A stretch of 64,000 nucleotides of DNA from NCBI RefSeq assembly GCF_013409505.1, contig NZ_JACCBN010000001.1, positions 3,224,001 to 3,288,000 on the forward strand, written 5' to 3'. How positions within the stretch are numbered: position 1 is the stretch's first letter; every line of letters begins with the position of its first letter. The position numbers and the translations under genes were made by a program. This document shows positions 7,073 to 17,460 of the stretch, piece by piece. The notes under the pieces were generated by a model. The model did not search any database. It was not told the DNA's origin and was given only the letters and a program-made list of their open reading frames with translations. The stretch comes from Actinomycetospora corticicola. GTDB lineage: Bacteria > Actinomycetota > Actinomycetes > Mycobacteriales > Pseudonocardiaceae.

Positions 7073-9517
7073 TTACTTGTCCAGGCCCGCCCGACGCAGG
7101 GCGTCCGCCATCGCACCGCCCGCGGCCGGCCGCCGGTCGCGGCCCGGCTGGCCACCCTTGCCCGACTGGCCACCCTTCCCCTGCTGGCCAACCTTCCCCT
7201 GCTGGCCACCCTTGCCCGGCTGGCCGCCCCGACCCTGCTGACCCCCACGCTGCTGACCGCCACGGCCCTGCGACCCGCCGCGCTCCCGGCCGTCACCCTT
7301 GCCGCCGCCGCCCGGCTCGTCGTCCAGGCGCATGGTGAGCGAGATGCGCTTGCGGGGCACGTCGACCTCGAGCACCTTCACGCGCACCACGGCGCCCGGC
7401 CCGACCACGGCCCGCGGGTCGGACACGAACTCCTTCGACATCGCCGAGATGTGGACCAGGCCGTCCTGGTGCACGCCCACGTCGACGAACGCGCCGAACG
7501 CGGCCACGTTGGTGACCACGCCCTCCAGCACCATCCCGGGGTTCAGGTCGGTGATCTTCTCGACGCCCTCGGCGAACGTGGCGGTCTCGAAGGCCGGGCG
7601 CGGGTCGCGGCCCGGCTTGTCGAGCTCGGCGATGATGTCGGTGACAGTGGGGACGCCGAACGTGTCGTCGGTGAACTCGCGCGGGTCGAGCCGGCCCAGC
7701 AGCGAGGAGTTGCCCACCAGCGAGGCGACGTCCGTCCCCGTCTTCTCCACGATCCGCCGCACCACCGGGTAGGCCTCGGGGTGGACGCCCGACCGGTCGA
7801 GCGGGTCGGCGGCGTCGGGGATGCGGAGGAAGCCCGCGCACTGCTCGAACGCCTTGGCCCCGAGCCGCGGGACCTTCGTCAGCGCCTTCCGCGAGGCGAA
7901 CGGGCCGTGCTCGTCGCGGAACCCGACGATCGTGGTGGCGAGCCCGGTCGAGATGCCGGAGACGCGACGGAGCAGTGGCGCGGAGGCCGTGTTCACGTCG
8001 ACGCCGACGGCGTTCACGCAGTCCTCCACCACGCCGTCGAGCGAGCGGGAGAGCAGGCTGCCCGACACGTCGTGCTGGTACTGCCCGACGCCGATGGACT
8101 TCGGGTCGATCTTGACGAGCTCGGCCAGCGGGTCCTGCAGACGGCGGGCGATGGAGACGGCACCGCGGATCGACACGTCGAGGTCGGGCAGCTCCTTCGA
8201 GGCCTCCTCCGACGCCGAGTACACCGACGCACCCGCCTCGGACACCATCGCCGGGATCAACCCGGGCTGGGCCTTCGCGAGTTCGACGGCGAGCTTGTGC
8301 GTCTCCCGGCTGGCGGTGCCGTTGCCGATCGCGACCAGCTGGACGCCGTGCTGCTGCGCCAGCCGCCCGAGGGTGGCCAGGGACTGGTCCCACTGGTTGC
8401 GCGGCACGTGCGGGTAGATCGTGTCGTGCGCGACGACCTTGCCGGTGCCGTCGACGACCGCGACCTTCACCCCGGTGCGCAGGCCGGGGTCGAGCCCCAT
8501 CGTCGGGCGGGCGCCGGCCGGGGCGGCGAGCAGCAGGTCACGCAGGTTTCCGGCGAACACGCCGACGGCGCCCTCCTCGGCCACCTCCCGCAGCCGCACC
8601 CGCAGGTCGACGGCGAGCCGCGACGAGATGCGGGTACGCCACGCCCACCGTGCGACGCCGAGCAACCACGCGTCGGCGGGACGGCCGCGGTCGGCGATGC
8701 CCGCGACGGAGGCGATCCGACCCTCGTAGACGGAGGTGTCGCCCTCGTCGTCGTGCGAGCACGGGTCGAACGTGAGCTGCAGGACCTCCTCGGTCTCGCC
8801 GCGCAGCAGGGCGAGGATCCGGTGCGAGGGCAGCCGTGTGAACGGCTCGTCGAAGGCGAAGTAGTCGGAGAACTTGGCCGCCTCGGCGTCCTCCTTCTTC
8901 CCCTCGCGCACGACGGCCGTGAGCCGCCCACGCGTCCACATCCGCTCGCGCAGCTCGCCCACGAGGTCGGCGTCCTCGGCGAGGCGCTCGACGAGGATCG
9001 CGCGGGCCCCCTCCAGCGCGGCGTCCGCGTCGGCCACGCCCTTCTCCGCGTCGACGAACGCGGCCGCGGCGGCCCGCGGGTCGACGGTCGGGTCGCCCAG
9101 CAGACCGTCGGCCAGCGGCTCCAGGCCGGCCTCGCGCGCGATCATCGCCTTCGTGCGGCGCTTCGGCTTGTAGGGCAGGTAGACGTCCTCGAGCCGGCTC
9201 TTGGTCTCGGCGCCCAGGAGCTGCGCGTGCAGCTCGTCGGTGAGCTTGCCCTGCTCGCGCACCGAGTCGATCACGGCCGTCCGCCGCTCCTCGAGCTCGC
9301 GCAGGTAGCCGAGGCGCTCGTGGAGCGTGCGCAGCTGCGCGTCGTCCAGCCCGCCGGTGGCCTCCTTGCGGTACCGGGCGACGAAGGGGACCGTCGCCCC
9401 GCCGTCGAGCAGCTCGATCGCGGACCGGACCTGCCCCTCGCCGACCGCCAACTCGGAGGCGATGCGGCTCGGGACGGGCGGCAGCGGCGCGGGCGCGGGA
9501 GCGGTCACGGGAGCCAT
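7073..9517 (-). CDS. tex: Tex-family RNA-binding transcription accessory protein
   Basis: Cytosolic nucleic-acid-binding protein of the Tex/YhgF family: N-terminal helical region (FVARYRKEATGGLDDAQLR), YqgF/RNase-H-like domain (PTMGLDPGLRTGVKVAVVD), helix-hairpin-helix region and a C-terminal S1 RNA-binding domain (GMVLEGVVTNVAAFGAFVDVGVHQDGLVHIS). The last ~55 residues are an unusual run of GGQQG/KGGQ repeats ending with GGAMADALRRAGLDK, likely disordered and RNA-binding. The ATG at 9517 (814 residues) is chosen over an ATG five codons upstream. Stop TAA is 11 bp from repeat copy 4. Confidence 0.93.
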   Translation of the reverse strand: MAPVTAPAPAPLPPVPSRIASELAVGEGQVRSAIELLDGGATVPFVARYRKEATGGLDDAQLRTLHERLGYLRELEERRTAVIDSVREQGKLTDELHAQLLGAETKSRLEDVYLPYKPKRRTKAMIAREAGLEPLADGLLGDPTVDPRAAAAAFVDAEKGVADADAALEGARAILVERLAEDADLVGELRERMWTRGRLTAVVREGKKEDAEAAKFSDYFAFDEPFTRLPSHRILALLRGETEEVLQLTFDPCSHDDEGDTSVYEGRIASVAGIADRGRPADAWLLGVARWAWRTRISSRLAVDLRVRLREVAEEGAVGVFAGNLRDLLLAAPAGARPTMGLDPGLRTGVKVAVVDGTGKVVAHDTIYPHVPRNQWDQSLATLGRLAQQHGVQLVAIGNGTASRETHKLAVELAKAQPGLIPAMVSEAGASVYSASEEASKELPDLDVSIRGAVSIARRLQDPLAELVKIDPKSIGVGQYQHDVSGSLLSRSLDGVVEDCVNAVGVDVNTASAPLLRRVSGISTGLATTIVGFRDEHGPFASRKALTKVPRLGAKAFEQCAGFLRIPDAADPLDRSGVHPEAYPVVRRIVEKTGTDVASLVGNSSLLGRLDPREFTDDTFGVPTVTDIIAELDKPGRDPRPAFETATFAEGVEKITDLNPGMVLEGVVTNVAAFGAFVDVGVHQDGLVHISAMSKEFVSDPRAVVGPGAVVRVKVLEVDVPRKRISLTMRLDDEPGGGGKGDGRERGGSQGRGGQQRGGQQGRGGQPGKGGQQGKVGQQGKGGQSGKGGQPGRDRRPAAGGAMADALRRAGLDK

Positions 9518-9563
9518 CGTGCAACACCCCACCGACAGCCTCGCCGGGCCCCGCGACCCGGCG

Positions 9564-9650
9564 TCAGGAAGGCCTGTGGCAGGCGCGGCGACGATGCGGC
9601 GTCCCTGCCACTGGATGACAGCAACGACGCTTTCCTGCCACGCAGGAAGC
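9564..9650. terminator. Nested hairpins downstream of the M20 amidohydrolase gene
   Basis: GTGGCAGG (9576-9583) pairs with CCTGCCAC (9604-9611), and a smaller TTCCTG/CAGGAA hairpin lies at 9632-9648. The segments GTGGCAGG and CAGGAAG recur in both orientations, so alternative pairings are possible. It lies between two minus-strand genes; it could end M20 transcription or act in the tex leader. Confidence 0.5.
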
Positions 9651-10874
9651 TCAGCCCTCCAGCGAGAGCAGCGCCGCCTGCACCATGGTCCGCACGCCGA
9701 CGGGCAGCGCCCGCTCGTCGAGCCGGAACGTGGGCTGGTGGATGTCGGACTGCGGGCCCTCGCCGGACCAGACGCCCAGGCGACCCATGGCGCCCGGCAC
9801 GTGCTCGAGGTACCAGCCGAAGTCCTCGCCGCCCGACGACTGCTCGGTGTCGGTCGCCGCGCCCGGACCCACCGCGCGCTCGGCCGCCCGCACGAGCAGG
9901 TCGGCGGAGACGGCGTCGTTGACCACGGGCGGCACCCCGCGGCGGTGCTCCAGGACGTAACCGACCCCGGTCGGCGCGAGCAGCGCCGTCACGAGCTGGC
10001 GGACCAGCGGCTCGAGCTCGTTCCAGGTCTGGTGCTGGGCGGTGCGCAGCGTTCCGGACAGCGTGCCCACCTCGGGCACCGCGTTCGCGGCGTGCCCGGC
10101 GTCGACCTGCCCCCAGACGAGGACGGTGCCCGAGCGCGGGTCGATGCGGCGCGACAGCAGGTCCGGCAGGCCGGTGATGACGGTGCCGAGGGCGTGCACC
10201 AGGTCGGCGGTGAGGTGCGGCCGCGAGGTGTGCCCGCCGGGCGAGGTGAGGCGCAGCTCGAGCATGTCGCAGGCCGAGGTGATCGGCCCGACCCGCGTCC
10301 CGACGCGGCCGACCTCCAGCCGCGGGTCGCAGTGCAGCGCGAAGATGCGGTCGACGTCGGCGAGGCCGTCGGCCGCGATGACCTCGAGCGCCCCACCGGG
10401 CTGGACCTCCTCGGCCGGCTGGAACACCAGACGGACCCGCCCCGGCAGCCGGTCGGCGGCCGACGCGAGCGCCACGCCGGCGCCGAGCAGCACGGCGGTG
10501 TGCGCGTCGTGCCCGCACATGTGGGCGATCCCGGGCGTGCGGGAGGCGAAGGGGAGGTCGCTGTGCTCGTGGAGCGGCAGGGCGTCCATGTCGGCGCGCA
10601 GCGCGACGGTGCGCGGACCGGAGCCGATGTCACAGACGAGTCCGGTGCCGGGCAGCAGCCGCGGCTTCAGGCCCACGGAGCGGAGCACGGTCGCGCAGAG
10701 GTCGGTGGTCATCCGCTCGGCACGGGCCAGCTCGGGGTGCGCGTGGATCGCACGCCGCCAGCCGACCACGTCGGCGGTGTGCTCGGCGAGCCAGGCGTCG
10801 AGCCACTGCGGGCCGGAACCGGCCCCGAGGTCCACGACGTTCGGCTCGTCCGGCCGGGTCTGGAGCAGTGTCAC
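9651..10874 (-). CDS. M20-family amidohydrolase (N-acyl amino acid hydrolase type)
   Basis: 407-residue zinc-dependent amidohydrolase of the M20/HipO/AmaA type, cleaving N-acyl groups from amino acids or related amides. Visible features: WRRAIHAHPELA near the N-terminus, ALRADMDALPLHE (metal Asp), MCGHDAHTAVLLGAG (metal His-Asp), FQPAEEVQPGGA (Glu pair), LHCDPRLEVG, and SSGGEDFGWYLE near the C-terminus. The GTG at 10874 lies 8 bases after AGGAGG. The exact substrate is unknown. Divergent from the kinase gene. Confidence 0.85.
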   Translation of the reverse strand: MTLLQTRPDEPNVVDLGAGSGPQWLDAWLAEHTADVVGWRRAIHAHPELARAERMTTDLCATVLRSVGLKPRLLPGTGLVCDIGSGPRTVALRADMDALPLHEHSDLPFASRTPGIAHMCGHDAHTAVLLGAGVALASAADRLPGRVRLVFQPAEEVQPGGALEVIAADGLADVDRIFALHCDPRLEVGRVGTRVGPITSACDMLELRLTSPGGHTSRPHLTADLVHALGTVITGLPDLLSRRIDPRSGTVLVWGQVDAGHAANAVPEVGTLSGTLRTAQHQTWNELEPLVRQLVTALLAPTGVGYVLEHRRGVPPVVNDAVSADLLVRAAERAVGPGAATDTEQSSGGEDFGWYLEHVPGAMGRLGVWSGEGPQSDIHQPTFRLDERALPVGVRTMVQAALLSLEG

Positions 10875-11226
10875 CGTCTCCACCTCCTCGGGTCACGGCC
10901 CGGAACGGCCCGCGACGAATACCCATCACTATCCATCCCCCGAACGGCCGCTTCAGCTCGATCCCGGCCGGTCGCGCCGAGGGGTCCCGACGCTGCTGCC
11001 AGTGGCGGACGTCTCCCTCCGGACGAGAGACGAGCGGACGGTTCCCGCAGGTCACCGGGTCAGCGGTCCGCCCGCGGGCGCGGAACGGGACGAGCGGTCG
11101 GTTGTGCACCACCCGCGGACGGGCGGTCCGCCGACCGCCCGCCACTCGTCCCCGGCCCTCCCGGGCGGCATGCGGCCGGACGGGTGGGGCGGGGGCCACG
11201 GACGGCGGGGACGCCATAGTGGAGGG
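10875..11226. other. 352-bp divergent intergenic region
   Basis: No gene is supported here. It contains a Shine-Dalgarno for the leftward gene (10884-10889), an imperfect direct repeat CGAGCGG(A/T)CGGTT at 11031 and 11091 spaced exactly 60 bp, and CATAGT at 11215-11220 placed 6 bases before the kinase GTG, consistent with a leaderless promoter. Confidence 0.5.
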
Positions 11227-14220
11227 GTGAGCCCCCGCCCCGCCGACACCCGCCGCCTGGTCGGGCGCTACCGCCTGGACTCCGAGCTCGGGCGCGGCGC
11301 GATGGGCACGGTCTGGTCGGCCTACGACGAGGTCCTGCACCGCCCCGTGGCGGTCAAGGAGGTCCGTCTCTCCCTGGTCCCGGTCTCCGAGCGCGCCATC
11401 GTCCGGGAGCGGACGCTGCGCGAGGCGCGGGCCACGGCCATGCTCAGCCACCCCAACGTCGTCACGCTCTACGACGTCGTCGAGGTCAACGCCGAGCCCT
11501 ACGTCGTGATGGAGCTGCTGCCCTCCCGCAGCCTCGCCTCCTACATCGGCGAGCGGGGCACGCTCACCCCGGCCGAGACCGCCGAGATCGGTTCGGCCGT
11601 CGCCTCCGCGCTGATGACCGCCCACCGCGCGGGCATCACCCACCGCGACGTCAAGCCCGGCAACGTGCTCATCGGTACCGACGGGCAGATCAAGCTCACC
11701 GACTTCGGTATCGCCCGCAACGCCGCCGAATCCTCGATGACCCAGACCGGCACGGTGCTCGGGTCGCCGCCCTACATCGCGCCGGAGGTCGCGATGGGCC
11801 GTGCGGTCGGTCCGCCCGCCGACCTCTGGGGCCTCGGCGCCACGCTCTACGCCTGCCTCGAGGGGCGGCCGCCCTACGACGCGGGCGACCCGGTCTCCAC
11901 CGTCTCCGCCGTCGTGCACGGCGACGTCCCCCGGCCCGGCGGCCACGGCCCCGTGCAGGACGTCATCCGCGGCCTCATGGTCAAGGACCCGGCCCTGCGG
12001 ATGCCCCTGCCGGCCGTCCGTCGTCGCCTGCGCCCGCTCATGGCCGACCCCGAGGGGCCGATCCTCTCCGCGCCGCCCTCCCCCGCCACCACCGAGTTCC
12101 GCCTCCCGCCCCCGCGCCCCGACGCCGCGGACCACTCCGGCCTGATCCCCGTGGCCCGCGGTCGCAGCGGCACGCTCGTCGACGGGCAGGTGCCCCCCGA
12201 GCAGCCCGGGCCGGCCCCGCGGACGGCGCCCCTCCGCGCACCCGGGCGCCCCCTTCCCGACGACGGGTCCGACGCGTCGGCGGCGAAGGCCGCGGCCTCC
12301 GCGGCCGCGGGTCCTGCGACCACGACGGCCCCGGAACAGCCGGCGGGCAGCGCGGAGGACGCCCCGGACACCGGCGCGGAGACCCCCGATGCGGCCGACC
12401 CCACGGCGGTGGACGGGACCGCGACCGACGACGGACCTGCCTCCGGCACCGGGGACGGACCGGGCGAGGGGGCCCCGACCGGCGACGCGTCGGAGGGCGA
12501 CACGTCGCCGGGCGACGACGCGGACGGGTCGGCCGCCGGCTCGGACGACGAAGCGGAGCCCTCCGGCACGACCGCGTCCGACGGCCCCGTGTCGGCCGCC
12601 GCCGCCGCCGCGGCGGGGGCGGACGACGCCGCGGGCCCGACGAGCACGACCGACGACGCGTCGGCAGCGAGCACCGACGGGGCGGAGGACGACGAGCCCG
12701 AGAGCCCTGCCGCTGCGGACGCCGGGACCGGGGACACCGACGCGAAGGCCCCGGGGACGGCCGCGGCGGCCGGGCCGACGGACGTCCAGGAGCCCGGCCG
12801 GACGACCGACGGCACCGCCGACGAGGCCGACGGCACGAGCGCGACCGGAGCGGGCGACGACGCGGCGGAGCCCGCCGAGGCCGACGGGGACGAGCAGCCG
12901 CCGGCCGACGCCGCAGCGCCGGACACCGACGGATCCGTGGCGGACACCGACGGACCCGTGGCGGACGCGGCTCCCGGAGACGCCGCCGACGCCACACCCG
13001 GTGCCACGCCCGCCGCTCCGGACACCACCGACGACGCCACCCCGGACGTCGCACCCACCGGTCGCGACGGCGGCCGCACGACGGTCGTGGCCGGGACCGC
13101 GGCGGCCGCCGCGGCCGCGGCGGCCGCCTCCGCCTCGACCACCACCGACGACGAGGCGACCGCGGACGACGCCGAGGACGACGAGGACGCGAGCGGCCAG
13201 AAGCCGAGCGACCCGTCGTCGGGAAGGACCGGCACGCCCCCCGGCGGCACCCGCACGGGCACGCCGCCCGGAGGCACGCGGACGACGACCCCCGCCGGCG
13301 GCTCGCCCCGCTCGACGCCGTCGAGCGGCCTGTCCGTCCCGGCGCCGTCCGCCGCCGAGACGACGATGGTGACGCCCCGGGTACCGCCCCGCCGCGGCCC
13401 GACGACCCCCGGCCCCTGGCCCGCGCCCGCCCCACCACACCGTCGCCCGCCGTACCCGAACGCCGGGGGCGCTCCAGGCGGCCCGCGCCGCCCGGCCGGG
13501 CCGCAGGCGCTCGCGTCGGACCCGGGGCCGTTGCCCTTCGCCCCGTCGCGCACGCCCGGGCCCTCGGCGGAGCAGCAGCGGCGCCGGCGGGTGGCGGTGG
13601 TCGCGCTCGTCGTCGTGCTGGCGCTGGCGGGCCTGGTCGGGGGGTACGTGGTGACGCGCCTGCTCGGCGGGCAGCCGCCGTTCTCGATCTCGCTCGCCCC
13701 CGACGGCCCGGTGGTCGACGGGGCGCAGCTGGTCGTCCACTCCGACGACAACGCCCGGTACAGCGGCACCGGGATGGGGTTCACCGCCCTCGTGCCGGCC
13801 TCGTGGCAGCAGTTCCGCCTGCAGCAGCCGGGCGGCGACATCGTGGTCCGCTACGTCTCCGACGACGCCGACCGCGAGCTGCGCGTCGACAAGCTGGTCG
13901 GCTTCTACCCGGCGCAGACCGTCGCGGACTACGCGCGGCTGCTCGCCGATCCCGCCCGGGTCGGGGCCGACGGCGTCCGGGTGGAGCCCCTCACGCAGGT
14001 GGCCCCGGCCCGGACCGGCGCGAGCGAGCCGGTGCAGCAGACGGTGTACCGGACGCAGAGCGGACAGGGGGCCGCGGTGGACGACCGCGTCACCTGGACC
14101 CGGCTGATCCCGTCGGGCACCGACCTCTGGGTGGTCCGCCTGACCGCCCCCAGCACCGCGCCCGGCGGAGCCGCCGACCAGTTCGCGGCCGTCGCGGACA
14201 GCTTCGACCCACCGGTCTAG
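11227..14220 (+). CDS. Transmembrane Ser/Thr protein kinase with a very long acidic linker
   Basis: 997 residues. The PknB-type kinase domain (about 1-285) has the glycine loop [11 protein letters not shown], Lys44 (VAVKEV), catalytic HRD Asp141 ([11 protein letters not shown]), DFG Asp159, and an activation loop rich in Ser/Thr before GSPPYIAPE. Residues ~290-780 are a low-complexity Asp/Ala/Pro/Thr linker with poly-Ala runs and [11 protein letters not shown] repeats. One membrane helix lies at ~788-812 ([20 protein letters not shown]), followed by a ~185-residue extracellular domain without PASTA repeats ([20 protein letters not shown]). The GTG at 11227 follows CATAGT by 6 bases. The signal sensed is unknown. 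Confidence 0.88.
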   Translation: MSPRPADTRRLVGRYRLDSELGRGAMGTVWSAYDEVLHRPVAVKEVRLSLVPVSERAIVRERTLREARATAMLSHPNVVTLYDVVEVNAEPYVVMELLPSRSLASYIGERGTLTPAETAEIGSAVASALMTAHRAGITHRDVKPGNVLIGTDGQIKLTDFGIARNAAESSMTQTGTVLGSPPYIAPEVAMGRAVGPPADLWGLGATLYACLEGRPPYDAGDPVSTVSAVVHGDVPRPGGHGPVQDVIRGLMVKDPALRMPLPAVRRRLRPLMADPEGPILSAPPSPATTEFRLPPPRPDAADHSGLIPVARGRSGTLVDGQVPPEQPGPAPRTAPLRAPGRPLPDDGSDASAAKAAASAAAGPATTTAPEQPAGSAEDAPDTGAETPDAADPTAVDGTATDDGPASGTGDGPGEGAPTGDASEGDTSPGDDADGSAAGSDDEAEPSGTTASDGPVSAAAAAAAGADDAAGPTSTTDDASAASTDGAEDDEPESPAAADAGTGDTDAKAPGTAAAAGPTDVQEPGRTTDGTADEADGTSATGAGDDAAEPAEADGDEQPPADAAAPDTDGSVADTDGPVADAAPGDAADATPGATPAAPDTTDDATPDVAPTGRDGGRTTVVAGTAAAAAAAAAASASTTTDDEATADDAEDDEDASGQKPSDPSSGRTGTPPGGTRTGTPPGGTRTTTPAGGSPRSTPSSGLSVPAPSAAETTMVTPRVPPRRGPTTPGPWPAPAPPHRRPPYPNAGGAPGGPRRPAGPQALASDPGPLPFAPSRTPGPSAEQQRRRRVAVVALVVVLALAGLVGGYVVTRLLGGQPPFSISLAPDGPVVDGAQLVVHSDDNARYSGTGMGFTALVPASWQQFRLQQPGGDIVVRYVSDDADRELRVDKLVGFYPAQTVADYARLLADPARVGADGVRVEPLTQVAPARTGASEPVQQTVYRTQSGQGAAVDDRVTWTRLIPSGTDLWVVRLTAPSTAPGGAADQFAAVADSFDPPV

Positions 14221-14233
14221 TGTCCTGCTCCCG

Positions 14234-15037
14234 ATGAGCACCCCCGAGCACAGCACCCCCGAAGACGCCGCCGCCGAGCTCGCCCGCCGGACCGGGATCG
14301 ACCGGCACGACGTCGCCGTCGTCCTCGGCTCGGGGTGGAGCCCCGCCGCGGACGGCATCGGCGCGCCCGACGTCGAGATCCCGGTCGCCGAGCTGCCCGG
14401 CTTCACGCCGCTCGGCGCCCCGGACCACCGCGGCACCGCCCGGTCGGTCCCGATCGCCGGCGGCCACGCGCTCGTCCTCCTCGGCCGGACCCACCTCTAC
14501 GAGGGCCACGGCGAGGCCCAGGCCGTCCACGCCGTCCGGACCGCGTGCGCGGCCGGGGCGTCGACGGTGATCCTCACGAACGCGGCGGGCGGGATCGACC
14601 CGTCGTACACGGTCGGCCAGCCGGTGCTGATCTCCGACCACCTCAACCTCACCGCGCGGTCCCCGCTCGTCGGGCCGCACTTCGTCGACCTCACCGACGC
14701 CTACGACCCGGAGCTGCGCGCCGCCGCCCGGGCCCTCGACCCCACCCTCGTCGAGGGCGTCTACGCCGGTCTGCCCGGGCCGCACTTCGAGACGCCCGCC
14801 GAGATCCGCATGCTGCGCACCCTCGGCGCGGACCTGGTCGGCATGTCCACCGTGCTGGAGACGATCGCCGCCCGGGCGGCGGGCGCGCGGGTCGCCGGCA
14901 TCGCGCTCGTCTCCAACCCCGCCGCGGGCACGACCGCCGAGAAGATCGACCACCTCACGGTGCTCGACGCGGTGCACGCCGCGGCCGCCCGGACCGGGGC
15001 GCTCCTGCAGGGCCTCGTGACGGCGGCGATGCCGTGA
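14234..15037 (+). CDS. Purine nucleoside phosphorylase
   Basis: Trimeric-type PNP (267 residues) that phosphorolyses purine nucleosides in salvage. Motifs: VAVVLGSGW (phosphate loop), [61 protein letters not shown] and [15 protein letters not shown], with a purine-binding Asn in SNPAAGTT. It starts 13 bp after the kinase stop and overlaps the next gene by 4 bp, so the two downstream genes are probably co-transcribed. Confidence 0.92.
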   Translation: MSTPEHSTPEDAAAELARRTGIDRHDVAVVLGSGWSPAADGIGAPDVEIPVAELPGFTPLGAPDHRGTARSVPIAGGHALVLLGRTHLYEGHGEAQAVHAVRTACAAGASTVILTNAAGGIDPSYTVGQPVLISDHLNLTARSPLVGPHFVDLTDAYDPELRAAARALDPTLVEGVYAGLPGPHFETPAEIRMLRTLGADLVGMSTVLETIAARAAGARVAGIALVSNPAAGTTAEKIDHLTVLDAVHAAAARTGALLQGLVTAAMP

Positions 15038-15495
15038 CGAGGCTGCTCGTCGTCCACCACACCCCGTCGCCCGCGTGCCAGACACTCCTGGAGGCGGTCC
15101 TCGCGGGGGCGGGGACCGACGAGCTGCCGGGCCCGGTCGAGGTGGTGACCCGGCCGGCCCTCGCCGCCGGCGCGGCCGACCTGCTCGCCGCGGACGCCGT
15201 CGTGCTCGGGACGCCCGCGAACATCGGGACGATGTCGGGCGCGCTCAAGCACTTCTTCGACCAGGTGTACTACCCGGTGCTGCAGGACGCGGCGGGCCTG
15301 CCGTTCGGGCTCTACGTGCACGGCGGGGACGACACGGCGGGCGCGGTCCGCGACGTCCTGCGCATCACCGGCGGCCTCGGCTGGGTGCAGGCGGCGGAGG
15401 CGGTCACGACGACGGGTGCGCCCACGGCCGCCGACCGCGAGGCCGCGTGGGAGCTGGGCGCGACGCTCGCGGTGCGGGCCCTCGACGGGGAATGA
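15034..15495 (+). CDS. Flavodoxin-like / NAD(P)H-dependent FMN reductase-fold protein
   Basis: 153 residues starting with [23 protein letters not shown], a flavodoxin-fold phosphate loop, and containing [28 protein letters not shown], the FMN-contacting loop of flavodoxin/NADPH-quinone reductase families. The GTG overlaps the PNP stop (GTGA), indicating translational coupling. Likely a cytosolic flavin electron-transfer protein; the partner is unknown. Confidence 0.75.
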   Translation: MTRLLVVHHTPSPACQTLLEAVLAGAGTDELPGPVEVVTRPALAAGAADLLAADAVVLGTPANIGTMSGALKHFFDQVYYPVLQDAAGLPFGLYVHGGDDTAGAVRDVLRITGGLGWVQAAEAVTTTGAPTAADREAAWELGATLAVRALDGE

Positions 15496-15524
15496 GAGCG
15501 CCGGGCGACCGGGTTGGGGCGGAC

Positions 15525-16436
15525 ATGACGTCACGCGCCGCGCAGTACGCCCGCTACGGCGGGCCGGAGGTCCTCGAGATCGTGGAGCGCGAGGACCCGC
15601 AGCCGGGCCCGGGCCAGGTCCGCCTCGCCGTGCGTGCGGCCGGGGTCAACCCGGCGGACTGGAAGCTGCGGACCGGCGCGTTCAACCCGGGGGACGACGC
15701 CCCGGAGCGGCCCGTCGTCCCCGGCTTCGACGTCGCCGGCACGGTGGAGGCGCTCGGCGAGGGCGTCACGACCCTCGCCGAGGGCGACGAGGTGCTCGGC
15801 GGGACGAGGGGCGGTGCCCAGGCGGAACGGGCCCTCGCGGACGCCGACGCCCTGGTCGCGAAGCCGGCCGCGCTGTCGTGGGAGGTCGCCGGGTCCCTGG
15901 CCACCGTCGTCTCCACCGCGTACCGCGTCCTCGAGCGGCTCGGCGTGTCCCCGGGGCAGGTGCTGCTCGTCCACGGCGCGTCGGGCGGCGTCGGCATCGT
16001 CGCCACGCAGGTCGCGCTCGCCCGCGGGATCACGGTGATCGGCAGCGCGGGCGAGCGGCACCAGGACGACGTGCGGGCCCTCGGGGCCACGCCGGTGGTG
16101 CACGGGGACGGTCTCGTCGACGGGGTCCGCGCGGTCACCGACCGGGTGGACGCCGTGTTCGACGCCGCGGGCAGGGGCTCGCTCGCGGATCTCGTCGCGC
16201 TCGCGGGCGGCCCCGACCGCGTCGTCACCATCGCCCACCCCGACGCCGCCGAGCACGGCGTCGAGTTCTCCTCCGGCGGCGGCGTCGACGGCGCCCTCGC
16301 GGAGTTCGTCGGGCAGCTCGCGGCGGGGACGTTCCGCGCGCCGGAGGTGGTCGTCTACCCGCTCGAGGAGGTCGGGAAGGCGCAGGAGGACAACCGCACC
16401 GGCGCCGTGAGCGGCAAGCTCGTCGTCATCCCCTGA
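15525..16436 (+). CDS. Zinc-independent medium-chain NADP-dependent quinone oxidoreductase
   Basis: 303 residues of the QOR/zeta-crystallin branch of the MDR superfamily: AAQYARYGGPEVLEI, VRAAGVNPADWKLRTG, PGFDVAGTVEALGEGV, and the NADPH-binding LVHGASGGVGIVATQVAL. No structural-zinc cysteines are present. It presumably reduces quinones or enones with NADPH. Its 3' end overlaps the convergent rsmI gene by 11 bp. Confidence 0.85.
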   Translation: MTSRAAQYARYGGPEVLEIVEREDPQPGPGQVRLAVRAAGVNPADWKLRTGAFNPGDDAPERPVVPGFDVAGTVEALGEGVTTLAEGDEVLGGTRGGAQAERALADADALVAKPAALSWEVAGSLATVVSTAYRVLERLGVSPGQVLLVHGASGGVGIVATQVALARGITVIGSAGERHQDDVRALGATPVVHGDGLVDGVRAVTDRVDAVFDAAGRGSLADLVALAGGPDRVVTIAHPDAAEHGVEFSSGGGVDGALAEFVGQLAAGTFRAPEVVVYPLEEVGKAQEDNRTGAVSGKLVVIP

Positions 16437-17256
16437 GCTTGAGCGCGCTCTCGTAGAGGGCCTTGGTCGCCACTCCGTGCGCGGTGCCGACCTCCCGGGC
16501 GGCGTCCTTGAGGCGCTGCCCGCCGTCGACGAGCGCGAGCACCTCGGCCGCCAGGTCGTCCGGCTCCGGGGTCTTCCGGACGGCGGGGGCGAGGACCACG
16601 GTGATCTCCCCCAGCACGTCGGGCCCGGCCCAGTCGGCGAGCTCGCCGAGCGTGCCGCGCAGCGTCTCCTCGTGGGTCTTCGTCAGCTCGCGGCAGACGG
16701 CGGCGCGGCGGTCGGGGCCGAGCACCCGGGCGGCGACCTGCAGGGTCTTCGCGAGCCGACGCGGGGACTCGAAGAACACCACCGTGCGCGGCTCGTCGGC
16801 GAGCTCGGTGAACCACCGGTCCCGCTTGTGGTCGGTCCGCGGCGCGAACCCCTCGAAGCAGAACCGGTCGGTGGGCAGGCCCGACACCGCGAGTGCAGCG
16901 AGCACCGCCGACGGCCCGGGCAGGCACCGCACGGGGATCCCCGCGGCCACGGCGGCCGCGACGAGCCGGTACCCGGGGTCGGACACGGCCGGCATCCCCG
17001 CGTCGGTGACGACGAGGACGGTCGCGCCGTTCTCCAGCTCCTCGACCAGCCGCGGGATGCGGGCGCGCTCGACGTCCTCGTAGAAGCTCACCTTCCGACC
17101 GGCGACCGTCACCCCGAGCGCCGCCGTCAGCCGCCCCAGCCGCCGGGTGTCCTCCACGGCGACCACGTCCGCCGTCGCGAGGGCGTCCCGCAGGCGCGCC
17201 GAGGCGTCGTCGGGGTTGCCGAGGGGAGTGGCGGCGAGCAGGAGGACACCGGACAC
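16426..17256 (-). CDS. rsmI: 16S rRNA (cytidine-2'-O)-methyltransferase
   Basis: 276 residues, SAM-dependent 2'-O-methylation of C1402 in 16S rRNA. Tetrapyrrole-methylase fold: LLLAATPLGNPDD, VVAVEDTRR, SFYEDVERARIP, VLVVTDAGMPAVSDPGYRLV and FFESPRRLAKTL. The GTG at 17256 is preceded by TAGGCT (17265-17270) with an 8-base gap and no Shine-Dalgarno, so the transcript is probably leaderless. The divergent arrangement with pmt matches mycobacteria (Rv1003/Rv1002c). Confidence 0.93.
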   Translation of the reverse strand: MSGVLLLAATPLGNPDDASARLRDALATADVVAVEDTRRLGRLTAALGVTVAGRKVSFYEDVERARIPRLVEELENGATVLVVTDAGMPAVSDPGYRLVAAAVAAGIPVRCLPGPSAVLAALAVSGLPTDRFCFEGFAPRTDHKRDRWFTELADEPRTVVFFESPRRLAKTLQVAARVLGPDRRAAVCRELTKTHEETLRGTLGELADWAGPDVLGEITVVLAPAVRKTPEPDDLAAEVLALVDGGQRLKDAAREVGTAHGVATKALYESALKLRG

Positions 17257-17323
17257 GGGGGTCGAGCCTAGGCGCCCCCTGCCCTGGGGGTGGTCGACTC
17301 CCGGGCCGGCGAGGTCTGCGGGT

Positions 17324-17384
17324 GATCAACGGACCCTCAGCGGGCTCGGAGCGGGACCCGGAGCCCGCTGAGGGTCCGTTGATC
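17324..17384. repeat. Perfect 24-bp-arm palindrome between rsmI and pmt
   Basis: The arm GATCAACGGACCCTCAGCGG plus GCTC (17324-17347) is exactly complementary to 17361-17384, with a 13-base loop. It lies between two divergent starts, upstream of both presumed promoters, so it cannot terminate either gene. It could be a cruciform regulator, a recombination remnant or a boundary element. Confidence 0.8.
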
Positions 17385-17460
17385 GTGGACGGGACCTGCC
17401 GCCCGACCGGGGACGCCGCGTCGGCGCCTCCGGAGCGTGGGCGCCGTACGATCTGCTCCC

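Noticed and set aside
10630..14436. Very long minus-strand open frame (1268 codons) opposite the kinase gene
   Set aside because: It is the complement of the kinase, whose motifs are unambiguous; long antisense frames are expected in DNA this GC-rich. The same applies to the long plus-strand frame at 38661-42218.
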